A DNA stretch of 64,000 nucleotides from Pseudomonas persica (GTDB lineage: Bacteria; Pseudomonadota; Gammaproteobacteria; Pseudomonadales; Pseudomonadaceae): contig NZ_OLKL01000010.1 in the NCBI RefSeq assembly GCF_900291015.1, forward strand, positions 62,367-126,366, read 5' to 3'. A program made the position numbers and the translations under genes. Below are positions 53,857 through 63,306 of this stretch, one piece after another. The stretch's first letter is position 1. The number at the start of each line of letters is the position of its first letter. Under the pieces are notes generated by a model, which worked only from the letters and a program-made list of their open reading frames with translations, had not been told where the DNA came from and ran no database searches.

Positions 53857-54935
53857 AAGCGTCGCTGCTGAACAAACTGGAAATCCTCCAGGATCGCTTC
53901 GAAGAACTCACCGCACTGCTCGGTGATGCCGAGGTCATTTCCGACCAGACGCGCTTTCGCGCCTACTCCCGTGAGTACGCCGAAGTCGAGCCGGTCTACG
54001 CTGCTTATAAAGAGTGGCGCAAAGTCCAGGACGACCTCGAAGGTGCCCAGGCGCTGCTCAAGGACAGTGACCCGGACATGCGCGAAATGGCCGTGGAAGA
54101 AGTGCGTGAAGCCAAGGAACAACTGCTGACGCTGGAGTCGCAACTGCAACGCATGCTGTTGCCCAAGGACCCCAACGACGGCCGCAACGTGTTCCTCGAA
54201 ATCCGCGCCGGCACCGGTGGCGACGAGGCGGCAATCTTCTCCGGCGACCTGTTCCGCATGTATTCGCGTTACGCCGAAAAGCGTGGCTGGCGTCTGGAAA
54301 TCCTTTCCGAGAACGAAGGCGAGCACGGCGGCTACAAGGAAATCATCGCCCGCGTCGAGGGTGAGAGCGTGTACAGCAAGCTCAAGTTCGAGTCCGGCGC
54401 GCACCGCGTACAGCGCGTGCCCGAGACCGAATCCCAGGGCCGTATCCACACCTCCGCGTGCACCGTAGCGGTACTGCCCGAGCCGGACGAACAGGCGGCC
54501 ATCGAGATCAATCCGGCCGACCTGCGCGTGGACACCTATCGCGCATCCGGTGCCGGTGGCCAGCACGTCAACAAGACCGACTCGGCGATCCGTATCACCC
54601 ACTTGCCCACCGGTATCGTGGTCGAGTGCCAGGAAGAGCGTTCGCAGCACAAGAACCGTGCCCGTGCCATGTCCTGGCTGTCGGCCAAGCTCAACGACAT
54701 GCAGACCAGCGCCGCGCAGAACGCCATCGCCACCGAGCGCAAACTGCTGGTCGGCTCTGGCGACCGTTCCGAGCGCATCCGCACGTACAATTATCCACAG
54801 GGCCGGGTGACCGACCACCGTATCAACCTGACCCTGTACTCGCTGGACGACATCCTCGCCGGCGGCGTGGAGGCGGTGATCGAACCGCTGCTGGCCGAAT
54901 ACCAGGCCGATCAACTGGCCGCCCTGGGGGACTGA
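53853..54935 (+). CDS. prfA: peptide chain release factor 1
   Basis: A 360-residue RF1. GGQ motif in [18 protein letters not shown], upstream of the C-terminal RSEQ-type region ([15 protein letters not shown]), and the codon-recognition domain in the middle ([20 protein letters not shown]). Overlaps hemA by 4 bases and prmC by 1. Confidence 0.96.
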   Translation: MKASLLNKLEILQDRFEELTALLGDAEVISDQTRFRAYSREYAEVEPVYAAYKEWRKVQDDLEGAQALLKDSDPDMREMAVEEVREAKEQLLTLESQLQRMLLPKDPNDGRNVFLEIRAGTGGDEAAIFSGDLFRMYSRYAEKRGWRLEILSENEGEHGGYKEIIARVEGESVYSKLKFESGAHRVQRVPETESQGRIHTSACTVAVLPEPDEQAAIEINPADLRVDTYRASGAGGQHVNKTDSAIRITHLPTGIVVECQEERSQHKNRARAMSWLSAKLNDMQTSAAQNAIATERKLLVGSGDRSERIRTYNYPQGRVTDHRINLTLYSLDDILAGGVEAVIEPLLAEYQADQLAALGD

Positions 54936-55765
54936 TGACCATCATCGCCAGCCTGCTGCGCAACGCGCAGTTGCCAGAATCGCCTACCGAGCGGCTGGAT
55001 GCCGAGCTGCTGTTGGCCGCGGCCATCGGCAAGTCGCGCAGCTACCTGCACACCTGGCCCGAGCGAATCGTCAGCAGCGAAGATGCCGAGATCTATGCTG
55101 GCTACCTGCAGCGCCGCCGTGGCGGCGAGCCGGTCGCCTACATTCTCGGGCAGCAGGGCTTCTGGAAGATTGACCTGGAAGTGGCGCCGCATACCCTGAT
55201 CCCGCGGCCGGATACCGAGTTGCTGGTCGAAGCCGCTCTTGAGTTGCAACCTGCCACGCCGGCCAAGGTCCTTGACCTGGGCACCGGCACCGGCGCAATT
55301 GCCCTGGCCCTGGCCAGCGATCGCCCGGCCTGGCAGGTAACCGCAGTGGACCGGGTGGAGGAGGCCGTCGCCCTGGCCGAGCGCAACCGCCAGCGCCTGG
55401 GCCTGGCGAACGCCCAGGTAAGGCTCAGCCACTGGTTCGACAGCCTGGCCGGCGAGCGTTACGACCTGATTGTCAGCAACCCGCCGTACATCGCCGCCGC
55501 AGACCCGCACCTGGTCGCCGGTGATGTGCGCTTCGAGCCCAGCAGCGCGCTGGTGGCCGGTGCCGATGGCCTGGACGACCTGCGCATAATCGCCGTCCAG
55601 GCTCCCGCGCACCTGGTGCCGGGTGGCTGGTTGCTGCTGGAACACGGCTACGATCAGGCAGCGGCGGTGCGCGCCTTGCTGGCTGAACAAGGTTTCATCG
55701 AGGTCGCCAGCCGTACGGATCTGGGCGGCCATGAACGCATTACCCTGGGGCGCCTGCCATGCTGA
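54935..55765 (+). CDS. prmC: release factor glutamine methyltransferase PrmC
   Basis: A 276-residue SAM enzyme that methylates the GGQ Gln of release factors. I start it at [20 protein letters not shown], the ATG inside the prfA stop (TGATG). Motifs: VLDLGTGTGAIALALA and the catalytic NPPY in IVSNPPYIAAAD. Next to prfA, its substrate gene. Confidence 0.95.
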   Translation: MTIIASLLRNAQLPESPTERLDAELLLAAAIGKSRSYLHTWPERIVSSEDAEIYAGYLQRRRGGEPVAYILGQQGFWKIDLEVAPHTLIPRPDTELLVEAALELQPATPAKVLDLGTGTGAIALALASDRPAWQVTAVDRVEEAVALAERNRQRLGLANAQVRLSHWFDSLAGERYDLIVSNPPYIAAADPHLVAGDVRFEPSSALVAGADGLDDLRIIAVQAPAHLVPGGWLLLEHGYDQAAAVRALLAEQGFIEVASRTDLGGHERITLGRLPC

Positions 55766-56514
55766 GTGATCAGGAACTGTTGCGTTACAGCCGGCAGGTA
55801 TTGCTGGCCCAGATCGACATCGACGGCCAGCTGCGGCTCAAGCAGAGCAAGGCGCTGATCGTCGGGCTCGGTGGCCTCGGCTCGCCAGTTGCCCTGTACC
55901 TGGCTGCCGCCGGGGTGGGCGAGCTGCACCTGGCCGACTTCGACACTGTCGACCTGACCAACCTGCAACGCCAGGTAATCCACGACAGTGCCAGCGTCGG
56001 CATGAGCAAGGTCGATTCGGCCTTGCAGCGCTTGCAGGCGATCAACCCGGAAGTCAGCCTGATCGCCCATCGCCAGGCGCTGGACGAGGACTCGCTGGCG
56101 GCCGCCGTCGCGGCGGTCGACCTGGTGCTGGACTGCTCCGACAACTTCGCTACCCGCGAGGCGGTCAACGCCGCCTGTGTCGCGGCTGGCAAACCGCTGG
56201 TCAGCGGTGCGGCAATCCGCCTGGAAGGGCAACTGTCGGTGTTCGACCCGCGCCGTGACTACAGCCCTTGCTACCACTGCCTGTACGGCCATGGCAGCGA
56301 AGCCGAACTGACCTGCAGCGAAGCCGGCGTGATCGGCCCGCTGGTGGGCCTGGTGGGCAGCCTGCAGGCGCTGGAGGCGATGAAGCTGCTGGCCGGGTTT
56401 GGCGAGCCGCTGGTCGGGCGCCTGCTGCTGATCGACGCCCTCGGCACCCGTATCCGCGAATTGCGGGTCAAGCGCGACCCGGCCTGTGCGGTCTGCGGCA
56501 AGCGCGATGGCTGA
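55759..56514 (+). CDS. moeB: ThiF/MoeB-family adenylyltransferase
   Basis: A 251-residue E1-like enzyme. [20 protein letters not shown] is the nucleotide-binding motif, followed by [17 protein letters not shown]; zinc Cys pairs appear as CYHC and CAVC. It activates the C-terminus of MoaD, or ThiS, for sulfur transfer. Overlaps prmC by 7 bases and murI by 8. Confidence 0.9.
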   Translation: MLSDQELLRYSRQVLLAQIDIDGQLRLKQSKALIVGLGGLGSPVALYLAAAGVGELHLADFDTVDLTNLQRQVIHDSASVGMSKVDSALQRLQAINPEVSLIAHRQALDEDSLAAAVAAVDLVLDCSDNFATREAVNAACVAAGKPLVSGAAIRLEGQLSVFDPRRDYSPCYHCLYGHGSEAELTCSEAGVIGPLVGLVGSLQALEAMKLLAGFGEPLVGRLLLIDALGTRIRELRVKRDPACAVCGKRDG

Positions 56515-57304
56515 GCGTTCGGCGCCGGTCGGCGTGATGGACTCCGGGGTTGGCGGCTTGTCGGTGCTCGCCGAGATACAGCGCCAGCTGCCCAACGAGA
56601 CGCTGCTGTACGTGGCCGATTGCGGCCACATACCCTACGGCGAGAAGTCGCCGGACTATATCCGTGAGCGTCTCCGGCGCATTGCTGCGTTCTTCCATGA
56701 GCAGGGCGCCAAGGCCATGGTGCTGGCCTGCAATACTGCCACGGTGGCGGCGGTGGCCGACCTGCGCGAGTTGTATCCGGCCTGGCCGCTGGTGGGCATG
56801 GAGCCAGCGGTGAAGCCCGCGGCCGCCGCTACGCGTTCCGGCGTGGTCGGAGTGCTGGCCACCACCGGTACCCTGCAGAGCGCCAAGTTCGCCGCCTTGC
56901 TCGACCGCTTTGCCAACGACGTACAGGTCATCACCCAACCTTGCCCGGGGCTGGTCGAGCTGATCGAGACCGGCGACCTGGCCAGCCCGGCGCTGCGCCA
57001 GTTACTGCAAGGTTATGTGCAGCCGTTGCTGGCTGCTGGCTGCGACACGCTGATCCTCGGCTGCACCCATTACCCCTTCCTGCGCCCGTTGCTGGCCGGC
57101 ATGGTGCCAGCCGACGTGGCCATCATCGACACCGGTGCCGCGGTGGCACGCCAACTGCAGCGGCTGCTGGGCGCGAATGACCTGCTGGCCGATGGGCCGG
57201 CCCGGGATACCCGTTTCTGGACCAGTGCCGATCCGCAATTTCTCAGAAAAATCCTACCCTTGCTGTGGCATAAGTCCGACAGTGTGCAAAGCTTTTCATT
57301 GTGA
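56507..57304 (+). CDS. murI: glutamate racemase
   Basis: A 265-residue enzyme making D-glutamate for peptidoglycan. Start [20 protein letters not shown]. Two catalytic Cys in [10 protein letters not shown] and [10 protein letters not shown]. Last gene of the hemA operon. Confidence 0.95.
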   Translation: MAERSAPVGVMDSGVGGLSVLAEIQRQLPNETLLYVADCGHIPYGEKSPDYIRERLRRIAAFFHEQGAKAMVLACNTATVAAVADLRELYPAWPLVGMEPAVKPAAAATRSGVVGVLATTGTLQSAKFAALLDRFANDVQVITQPCPGLVELIETGDLASPALRQLLQGYVQPLLAAGCDTLILGCTHYPFLRPLLAGMVPADVAIIDTGAAVARQLQRLLGANDLLADGPARDTRFWTSADPQFLRKILPLLWHKSDSVQSFSL

Positions 57305-57356
57305 AAAAAGCGTGAAAAGCAGCTGAACTATCGGACCGCTGCCGTTTTCTACCGCC

Positions 57357-57385
57357 TTGCCTGACATGAGGCAGACACTGATAAC
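57357..57385 (+). promoter_or_regulatory. possible promoter of the pagL-like gene
   Basis: TTGCCT (57357-57362), 17-base spacer, GATAAC (57380-57385), about 20 bases before the start codon. Confidence 0.4.
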
Positions 57386-57405
57386 AGCAAAGAAGGATGT
57401 TGCTC

Positions 57406-57924
57406 ATGAAGAAGCTGCTCGGCTTGGCGGCGGCTGCCGTCTTCACCCTGGGGCACTCACTGTCGGCGCAGGCTGCCGACGTTTCGTTTTCGCTGGGGCA
57501 GACCGGTGACTCGACCATGGTCTACCGCTTGGGGCTGCAATCGAATTGGCAGGCCAGCTGGTGGCAGACCAGCGTCGGGCGCCTGACGGGGTACTGGGAT
57601 GGGGCCTACACCTATTGGGATGGGGACGAGACTGCGAGCAACCACAGCCTGTCGTTCGCACCGGTGTTCGTCTACGAGTTTGCCGGGGAGTCGGTGAAGC
57701 CCTACATAGAGGCGGGTATCGGCGTGGCGGCGTTTTCCAGCACCGAACTGGAAGACAATGAACTGGGCTCGGCGTTCCAGTTCGAGGACCGCATCGGCTT
57801 TGGTCTGCGCTTTGCCGGTGGGCATGAGATTGGCGTGCGGGCGATTCACTATTCCAACGCGGGCATCAAGCAGCCCAACGATGGCGTGGAGAGCTATAGC
57901 CTGCATTACCGCATGGCGCTCTGA
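57406..57924 (+). CDS. pagL: lipid A 3-O-deacylase (PagL-like)
   Basis: A 172-residue outer-membrane beta-barrel. Start at MKKLLGLAAAAVFTLGHSLS with AAGGA upstream; signal peptide ends AQAA. The C-terminal catalytic strand has RAIHYSNAGIKQPNDGVESY, matching the PagL His-x-Ser and Asn-Ala pattern, with a Glu that would complete the triad. It removes the 3-linked acyl chain from lipid A. Monocistronic, followed by REPs. Confidence 0.9.
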   Translation: MKKLLGLAAAAVFTLGHSLSAQAADVSFSLGQTGDSTMVYRLGLQSNWQASWWQTSVGRLTGYWDGAYTYWDGDETASNHSLSFAPVFVYEFAGESVKPYIEAGIGVAAFSSTELEDNELGSAFQFEDRIGFGLRFAGGHEIGVRAIHYSNAGIKQPNDGVESYSLHYRMAL

Positions 57925-57933
57925 GCATCCTGT

Positions 57934-58029
57934 GCCGGCCTCTTCGCGGGTAAACCCGCTCCCACAGAACTCCCTGCACCTTGAGTCCAGTGATGTACCT
58001 GTGGGAGCGGGTTTACCCGCGAAGAAGGC
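57934..58029. repeat. REP pair
   Basis: GCCGGCCTCTTCGCGGGTAA ACCCGCTCCCACAG and CCTGTGGGAGCGGGTTTACC CGCGAAGAAGGC, between convergent genes. Confidence 0.85.
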
Positions 58030-58046
58030 GGTGCCGATATCAGATT

Positions 58047-58745
58047 CTATCGCGTCAATGGCCACAGGCTATCGAGATCCAAAGCCTCCAGCACCAGCTC
58101 CGGCTGCCCCTGCGGCCAGCGCCGCAGCAGCTCTTGCGCCGCACTCTGCGCTGTCCATTCTTCCGGTATCGCCAGCACTGGTGTCACAGGTGTCTTCAGT
58201 GACTGCGGCCCCACCACCGTCAGCTCAACCCCCTGACCCTTCAACGCCTGACGCTGCTCGCGCATCCACTGCGGCATATTGTTCCAGCCCGCAGTCAGCT
58301 GCGTCGGGGCATACAACTGCAAGGCCGAATAGCGGTTGAACACTGCCATCACCTGCGGCGAGTCACCCTTCGCCAGCAAAGGCAGCGCACTGGCCAGGCA
58401 ATGTTCGCCGGCCAACTGGTTGCCAGTGACGATCGCCCCGAACAACTCGCTGTCCGCCACATTGTCCGCCAGGTAATCGCTGGTACCGGCGTTGATGATC
58501 AAGCCGTCCAGCGCGCACCAGGCATGGCAGATCTGCTGGCTGGCCTGGGCCGCCTGCTGTTCTTCGTGCAACTGCCAGGGCAAGCGCAACAATTGGCTGC
58601 CATAACGCGTCGCCAAGGCATCCAGTGCCTCGCTGTCCTTGCCGCTGGCAGCTACCCGGTGGCCTCCAGCGAGCAACTTTTCCACCAGCGCCAGGCCTAG
58701 TCCATTGCCGGCCCCCGTTACCCAGATACTGCGTGCATTGTTCAA
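58047..58745 (-). CDS. SDR-family protein with degenerate active site
   Basis: A 232-residue Rossmann-fold protein of the short-chain dehydrogenase type. The nucleotide-binding motif WVTGAGNGLGLALVEKLL and LIINAGTSDYLADN (NAG) are intact. In the catalytic region the expected YxxxK is replaced: the sequence reads YSALQLYAPTQLTAG with no Lys. It may bind NAD(P) without standard SDR catalysis. Last gene of the photolyase operon, overlapping phrB by 4 bases. Confidence 0.75.
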   Translation of the reverse strand: MNNARSIWVTGAGNGLGLALVEKLLAGGHRVAASGKDSEALDALATRYGSQLLRLPWQLHEEQQAAQASQQICHAWCALDGLIINAGTSDYLADNVADSELFGAIVTGNQLAGEHCLASALPLLAKGDSPQVMAVFNRYSALQLYAPTQLTAGWNNMPQWMREQRQALKGQGVELTVVGPQSLKTPVTPVLAIPEEWTAQSAAQELLRRWPQGQPELVLEALDLDSLWPLTR

Positions 58746-60184
58746 GATAGCGCCCTCTGATCCTGCCGGCGCTGGAGGCCCTTGAACGCCTCCAGCGCGC
58801 GCTGGCGACTGCTGCCGAGATCGACGATTGGACTGTAGTAGGATTGTCTGGCAAAAAGATCGGCTGATCTTACGGGAAGATGAATGGTTTTTTCATCCAG
58901 CTCCTGCAATTCCGGCAACCAATGCCGAATGAAACGCCCCTGCGGATCGAAACGCTGCGACTGCGAAACCGGGTTGAAGATGCGGAAATAGGGCACGGCG
59001 TCGGTGCCGGTGGACGCGCTCCACTGCCAGCCGCCGTTGTTGGCGGCCAGGTCGCCGTCTATCAAGTGGCGCATGAAATGCCGCTCGCCCTTGCGCCAGT
59101 CGATCAGCAGGTTCTTGCTGAGGAACATGGCCACGATCATGCGCAGGCGGTTGTGCATCCACCCGGTGTGCAGCAGTTGGCGCATGGCGGCGTCGATGAT
59201 CGGGAAGCCGGTACGGCCCTGTTCCCAGGCTTCAAGGTCGGCTGGTGCGTCGCGCCAGGGCAGGGCTTCGGTCTGGGCGCGGAAGGCGCGGTGACGTGAG
59301 ACCTGTGGGTAACCGGTCAGGATGTGCTTGTAGAATTCGCGCCAGAGCAGCTCGTTGATCCAGGTTTGCACGCCGCTGCTGCCGCTGTCGAACTCGCCGC
59401 GGTTGCTGGCCAGGGCGCCGTGCAGGCACTGGCGCGGCGAGATCACGCCAGCAGCCAGGTAGGCGGAGAGCTGGCTGGTGCCGGGTTTGGCAGGCAAGTC
59501 GCGCAGCTGTTGGTAGTCGTCGATGGTTTCGTCGAGAAAGCGGGCCAGCCGCGCTTGCGCCTCGGCTTCACCGGCCGGCCAGTGGTCGCGCAGGGCATGC
59601 GCGGGTTTTTCGAAGCCGTCCACCTGCTGGGGAATGGGGTCACTAACGATTGGCAGCGGTGCCTGGCGCTTTACCCGCTGGGCCAGGGCGGGGAGGCCGC
59701 GGTGCAGGTGCTCCAGGCAGCTTTTCTTGAACTGGCTGAACACCTGGAAGTAGTCGCCGCTGCGGGTAAGGATGGTGCCAGGGCGGAACAACAGCTGGTC
59801 GAGGTGGCTGTGGGCCTGGATAGCCGACTTTTCCAGCAGCACCCGGGTGGCGGCGTCGCGCCGTTGCTCGTTGATGCCGTACTCCTCGTTCCAGTGCACG
59901 CTTTGCACCTGATGTTGGCGGCAGACGTCGAGCACGGCCTGTGGCGCCTGGTCCCAGGTGTCGATCTTGCGGATCAGCAGGGGAATGTTCAGGCGTTCCA
60001 GCGACTGGCGCAGGTCGCGCAGGTTGCGCAGCCAGAAGTCGACTTTGCAGGCGGCGTCGTCGTGGGCCTGCCATTGCCCGGGGCTGACCAGCCACAGGGC
60101 GAGGCTGGGACCGCGCTCGCTGGCGGCGCTGAGCGCGGTGTTGTCATCGATGCGCAGGTCACTGCGCAGCCAGGTCAGGTGCAT
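58742..60184 (-). CDS. phrB: deoxyribodipyrimidine photolyase
   Basis: A 480-residue class I CPD photolyase that uses blue light to split pyrimidine dimers. Antenna domain at the N-terminus (LTWLRSDLRIDDNTALSAAS); FAD domain with WINELLWREFYKHIL, the DNA/FAD region FPIIDAAMRQLLHTGWMHNR and ANNGGWQWSASTGTDAVPYF, with the Asn and Trp of class I enzymes. Overlaps the MerR gene by 10 bases. Confidence 0.94.
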   Translation of the reverse strand: MHLTWLRSDLRIDDNTALSAASERGPSLALWLVSPGQWQAHDDAACKVDFWLRNLRDLRQSLERLNIPLLIRKIDTWDQAPQAVLDVCRQHQVQSVHWNEEYGINEQRRDAATRVLLEKSAIQAHSHLDQLLFRPGTILTRSGDYFQVFSQFKKSCLEHLHRGLPALAQRVKRQAPLPIVSDPIPQQVDGFEKPAHALRDHWPAGEAEAQARLARFLDETIDDYQQLRDLPAKPGTSQLSAYLAAGVISPRQCLHGALASNRGEFDSGSSGVQTWINELLWREFYKHILTGYPQVSRHRAFRAQTEALPWRDAPADLEAWEQGRTGFPIIDAAMRQLLHTGWMHNRLRMIVAMFLSKNLLIDWRKGERHFMRHLIDGDLAANNGGWQWSASTGTDAVPYFRIFNPVSQSQRFDPQGRFIRHWLPELQELDEKTIHLPVRSADLFARQSYYSPIVDLGSSRQRALEAFKGLQRRQDQRALS

Positions 60185-61074
60185 GGTGCGGTCATCTCTT
60201 CGGGCTGGCGGTCATGGGCTTGCAGCAAACGCAGTGCCGCCTGTGGGGTATCGAACAGGGCGAGGTTGGGCAGCCTGAGGGCGCGCAGCCGGGCTTCGTG
60301 CAGCGCCAGCGTTGGCCCGCCGACCAGGGTCGGCACGGGCAGGTTGGGCAGGGCGCGTTGCAGCGCCTTGTCATCGATGCGTGGCCCCAGGTGCAGCAGC
60401 ACGGCGCGCGGCTTGAGCGTGGTGGCGGCGCGTTGCAGGTGCGCGCCGGCAATGGCGTGTTCCAGCACTTCGACCGGCAGGCCGTTGCTGGTGAACAACC
60501 AGGCGCATAACCACAAACCGGGGCTGAAGGCGCATTCGCTGTCTTCGGCCAGCAAGACGGCAGGGCCTTGCAGCAACTGGTTGTCGTGGTAGACCCGGGC
60601 GCCCAGCTTGCTGCGCAGCCAGCTGTGGAAAAACACCTGCTCCAACCGTGCATTGAAATAGTTGCGCCAGCGCAGGTCGAGGAGATCGAGCAGTGGCAAC
60701 AGTAATTGCTCGCACAGGGTGACAGCCGGGTACAGGGCCATTGCCTGGTTGAGCTGCTGGTCGAGGGCTCGTTGCGACAGATTGGCGACGGCTTCGATCA
60801 GCTGGAACTGCCTGGCCTGCCAGTCGCCTTTGGGCGGTGTACTGGAGGGTTTGTCGAGCAGCTCGCGTACCTGGCTGACCGACGCGCCACGCTGTAGCCA
60901 GGCAAGGATCGCCTCGACCCGCTCGACCTGATCCAGCGGGTACAGGCGATGCCCCTTTGCCGTGCGCTGAGGCTTGAGCAGGCCGTAGCGCCGCTCCCAG
61001 GCGCGCAGCGTTACGGGGTTGACGCCGGTGCGCCGAACCAGTTCGCCGATGGGCAACAGGGTTTCAGACGGCAT
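60175..61074 (-). CDS. MerR-family regulator, LitR/CarH type without a B12 site
   Basis: A 299-residue regulator. HTH residues about 8-75: GELVRRTGVNPVTLRAWERR YGL then RTAKGHRLYPLDQVERV. The rest has the LitR/CarH layout: a helical domain, then a Rossmann-like region, but the cobalamin ligand motif DxHxxG is missing; the aligned stretch reads AEDSECAFSPGLWLCAW. This is the class II LitR form described in P. putida, which controls light-induced genes without binding B12 itself. It lies in one operon with photolyase, overlapping its neighbours. Confidence 0.82.
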   Translation of the reverse strand: MPSETLLPIGELVRRTGVNPVTLRAWERRYGLLKPQRTAKGHRLYPLDQVERVEAILAWLQRGASVSQVRELLDKPSSTPPKGDWQARQFQLIEAVANLSQRALDQQLNQAMALYPAVTLCEQLLLPLLDLLDLRWRNYFNARLEQVFFHSWLRSKLGARVYHDNQLLQGPAVLLAEDSECAFSPGLWLCAWLFTSNGLPVEVLEHAIAGAHLQRAATTLKPRAVLLHLGPRIDDKALQRALPNLPVPTLVGGPTLALHEARLRALRLPNLALFDTPQAALRLLQAHDRQPEEMTAPCT

Positions 61075-62032
61075 TGCGCAGGCCCAGGCGCTCGGGGTGC
61101 GGCTGCAGGTAGGCCTGCTGCTGCAGATACGGGTCGGGGTGCTTGCGCAAATGGTGCTTGAGCAGGGTCAGCGGCACTACCAGCGGCACAACGCCTTGCT
61201 GGTATTGGCCGATGACTGTCTGCAACTCGGCTTTGTCTTGCTGTGTCAGGGCGTCCTTGAAGTAGCCACTCAGATGCTGCAGCACGTTGCCATGGGTGCC
61301 ACGGCTGGCACAGCGGCGCAGGGCCTGCATCAGCTGGCTGAAATAGCGCGGGCCGATGCTTTGCGGGTCATCGTCCTTGCTCATGCTGCCGAGCAGGCGC
61401 CCCAGGTTGCGGTAGGCCTGGGGGTTGTTGGCCATCAGCAGGTACTTGTAGCGCGAGTGGAAACGCACCAGGGCGCCCCGGCTCAGGCCCTCGGCCAGCA
61501 GGCACTGCCAGTCGGCGTAGGCGTACACGCGGCTGATGAAATTCTCGCGTAGCACCGGGTCGTGCAGGCGACCTTCTTCTTCCACCGGCAGGTCAGGGCG
61601 CCGTGCGCAGAACGCCTGGGCAAACACGCCCCGCCCGCCGTGGAAGGCCGGATGGCCATTGTCCTGGTACACCTTGACTCGCTCCAGGCCACAGGAAGGC
61701 GACTTCTGCATGAAGATGTAGCCGCAGATATCGTCGAGTTCGACGGCCATTTGCTCGCCGTAGCTGCGCAGCGGGCCGGTCAGGTCCATGTCGGGGTTGC
61801 GGGTGCCAACCACTTCCGGTTGCTCGGGGTCGCCGACCAGGCGGATCGGGTCGCGCGGTACGCCCAGGCCGATGGCGACCTCCGGGCACACCGGCAACCA
61901 GTCGAAGTGTTCCTCGAGCTGCATACGGCACAGGTCGGAGGCCTTGTGGCCGCCGTTATAGCGCACGCTGTGCCCGGTCAGGCAGGCGCTGATGGCGATG
62001 CGCAGCTTGCTGTGGGTGGATGGGTCGTGCAT
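61064..62032 (-). CDS. DUF523-DUF1722 (YbgA-like) protein
   Basis: A 322-residue protein. The N-terminal DUF523 half has ISACLTGHSVRYNGGHKASD, VCPEVAIGLGVPRDPIRLVG and KSPSCGLERVKVY with conserved Cys; the C-terminal DUF1722 half starts about 190 (LLMANNPQAYRNLGRLLGSM). In E. coli ybgA lies next to phrB, and here it is the first gene of the phrB operon, so a link to photoreactivation or flavin/thiol chemistry is likely, though unproved. An inverted repeat lies just upstream. Confidence 0.88.
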   Translation of the reverse strand: MHDPSTHSKLRIAISACLTGHSVRYNGGHKASDLCRMQLEEHFDWLPVCPEVAIGLGVPRDPIRLVGDPEQPEVVGTRNPDMDLTGPLRSYGEQMAVELDDICGYIFMQKSPSCGLERVKVYQDNGHPAFHGGRGVFAQAFCARRPDLPVEEEGRLHDPVLRENFISRVYAYADWQCLLAEGLSRGALVRFHSRYKYLLMANNPQAYRNLGRLLGSMSKDDDPQSIGPRYFSQLMQALRRCASRGTHGNVLQHLSGYFKDALTQQDKAELQTVIGQYQQGVVPLVVPLTLLKHHLRKHPDPYLQQQAYLQPHPERLGLRNAV

Positions 62033-62047
62033 GGGCTGCCTCCAAAT

Positions 62048-62079
62048 AACCTGTACGAGACAAAAAACTTGTATAGGTT
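62048..62079. promoter_or_regulatory. operator-like inverted repeat before the photolyase operon
   Basis: AACCTGTACGAG, 8 bases, CTTGTATAGGTT: arms match 10 of 12. The half-site TTGTATA-GGTTATTCC recurs at 63187. A likely binding site for the MerR/LitR-type protein of the operon. Confidence 0.6.
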
Positions 62080-62132
62080 ATTCCAGCACAGCCCGATGGT
62101 TATGCAAACCGGTTTTTTTGTATGGCTTTACA

Positions 62133-63165
<1,033 letters not shown>

Positions 63166-63176
<11 letters not shown>

Positions 63177-63198
63177 TACATAAATTTTGTATAAGGTT
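63166..63198. promoter_or_regulatory. operator-like inverted repeat, second copy
   Basis: AACCTGTACAA and TTGTATAAGGTT, arms complementary apart from one substitution and one inserted base. Shares its right half with the site at 62048-62079. It lies between divergent genes (flavin oxidoreductase and the TIGR01777 protein). Confidence 0.6.
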
Positions 63199-63306
63199 AT
63201 TCCGCGTTGGCAGACAGGTTGACCTATGTTTATCCGAGAGCGTCGGGTCAAAAAAGTGCCTTGATGTTAAAAATAGACCACCGCCGCATTCTGCGAGGAC
63301 ACAGCC

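Noticed and set aside
54458..54934. Long N-terminal extension of prmC overlapping prfA
   Set aside because: The extension is Arg/Pro-rich out-of-frame prfA sequence. The ATG at the prfA stop gives the correct family length.
62084..62107. A sigma70 promoter for the DUF523-merR-phrB operon (TTGCAT with a downstream -10)
   Set aside because: No spacer of 16-18 bases gives a convincing -10, so only the operator-like palindrome is reported.
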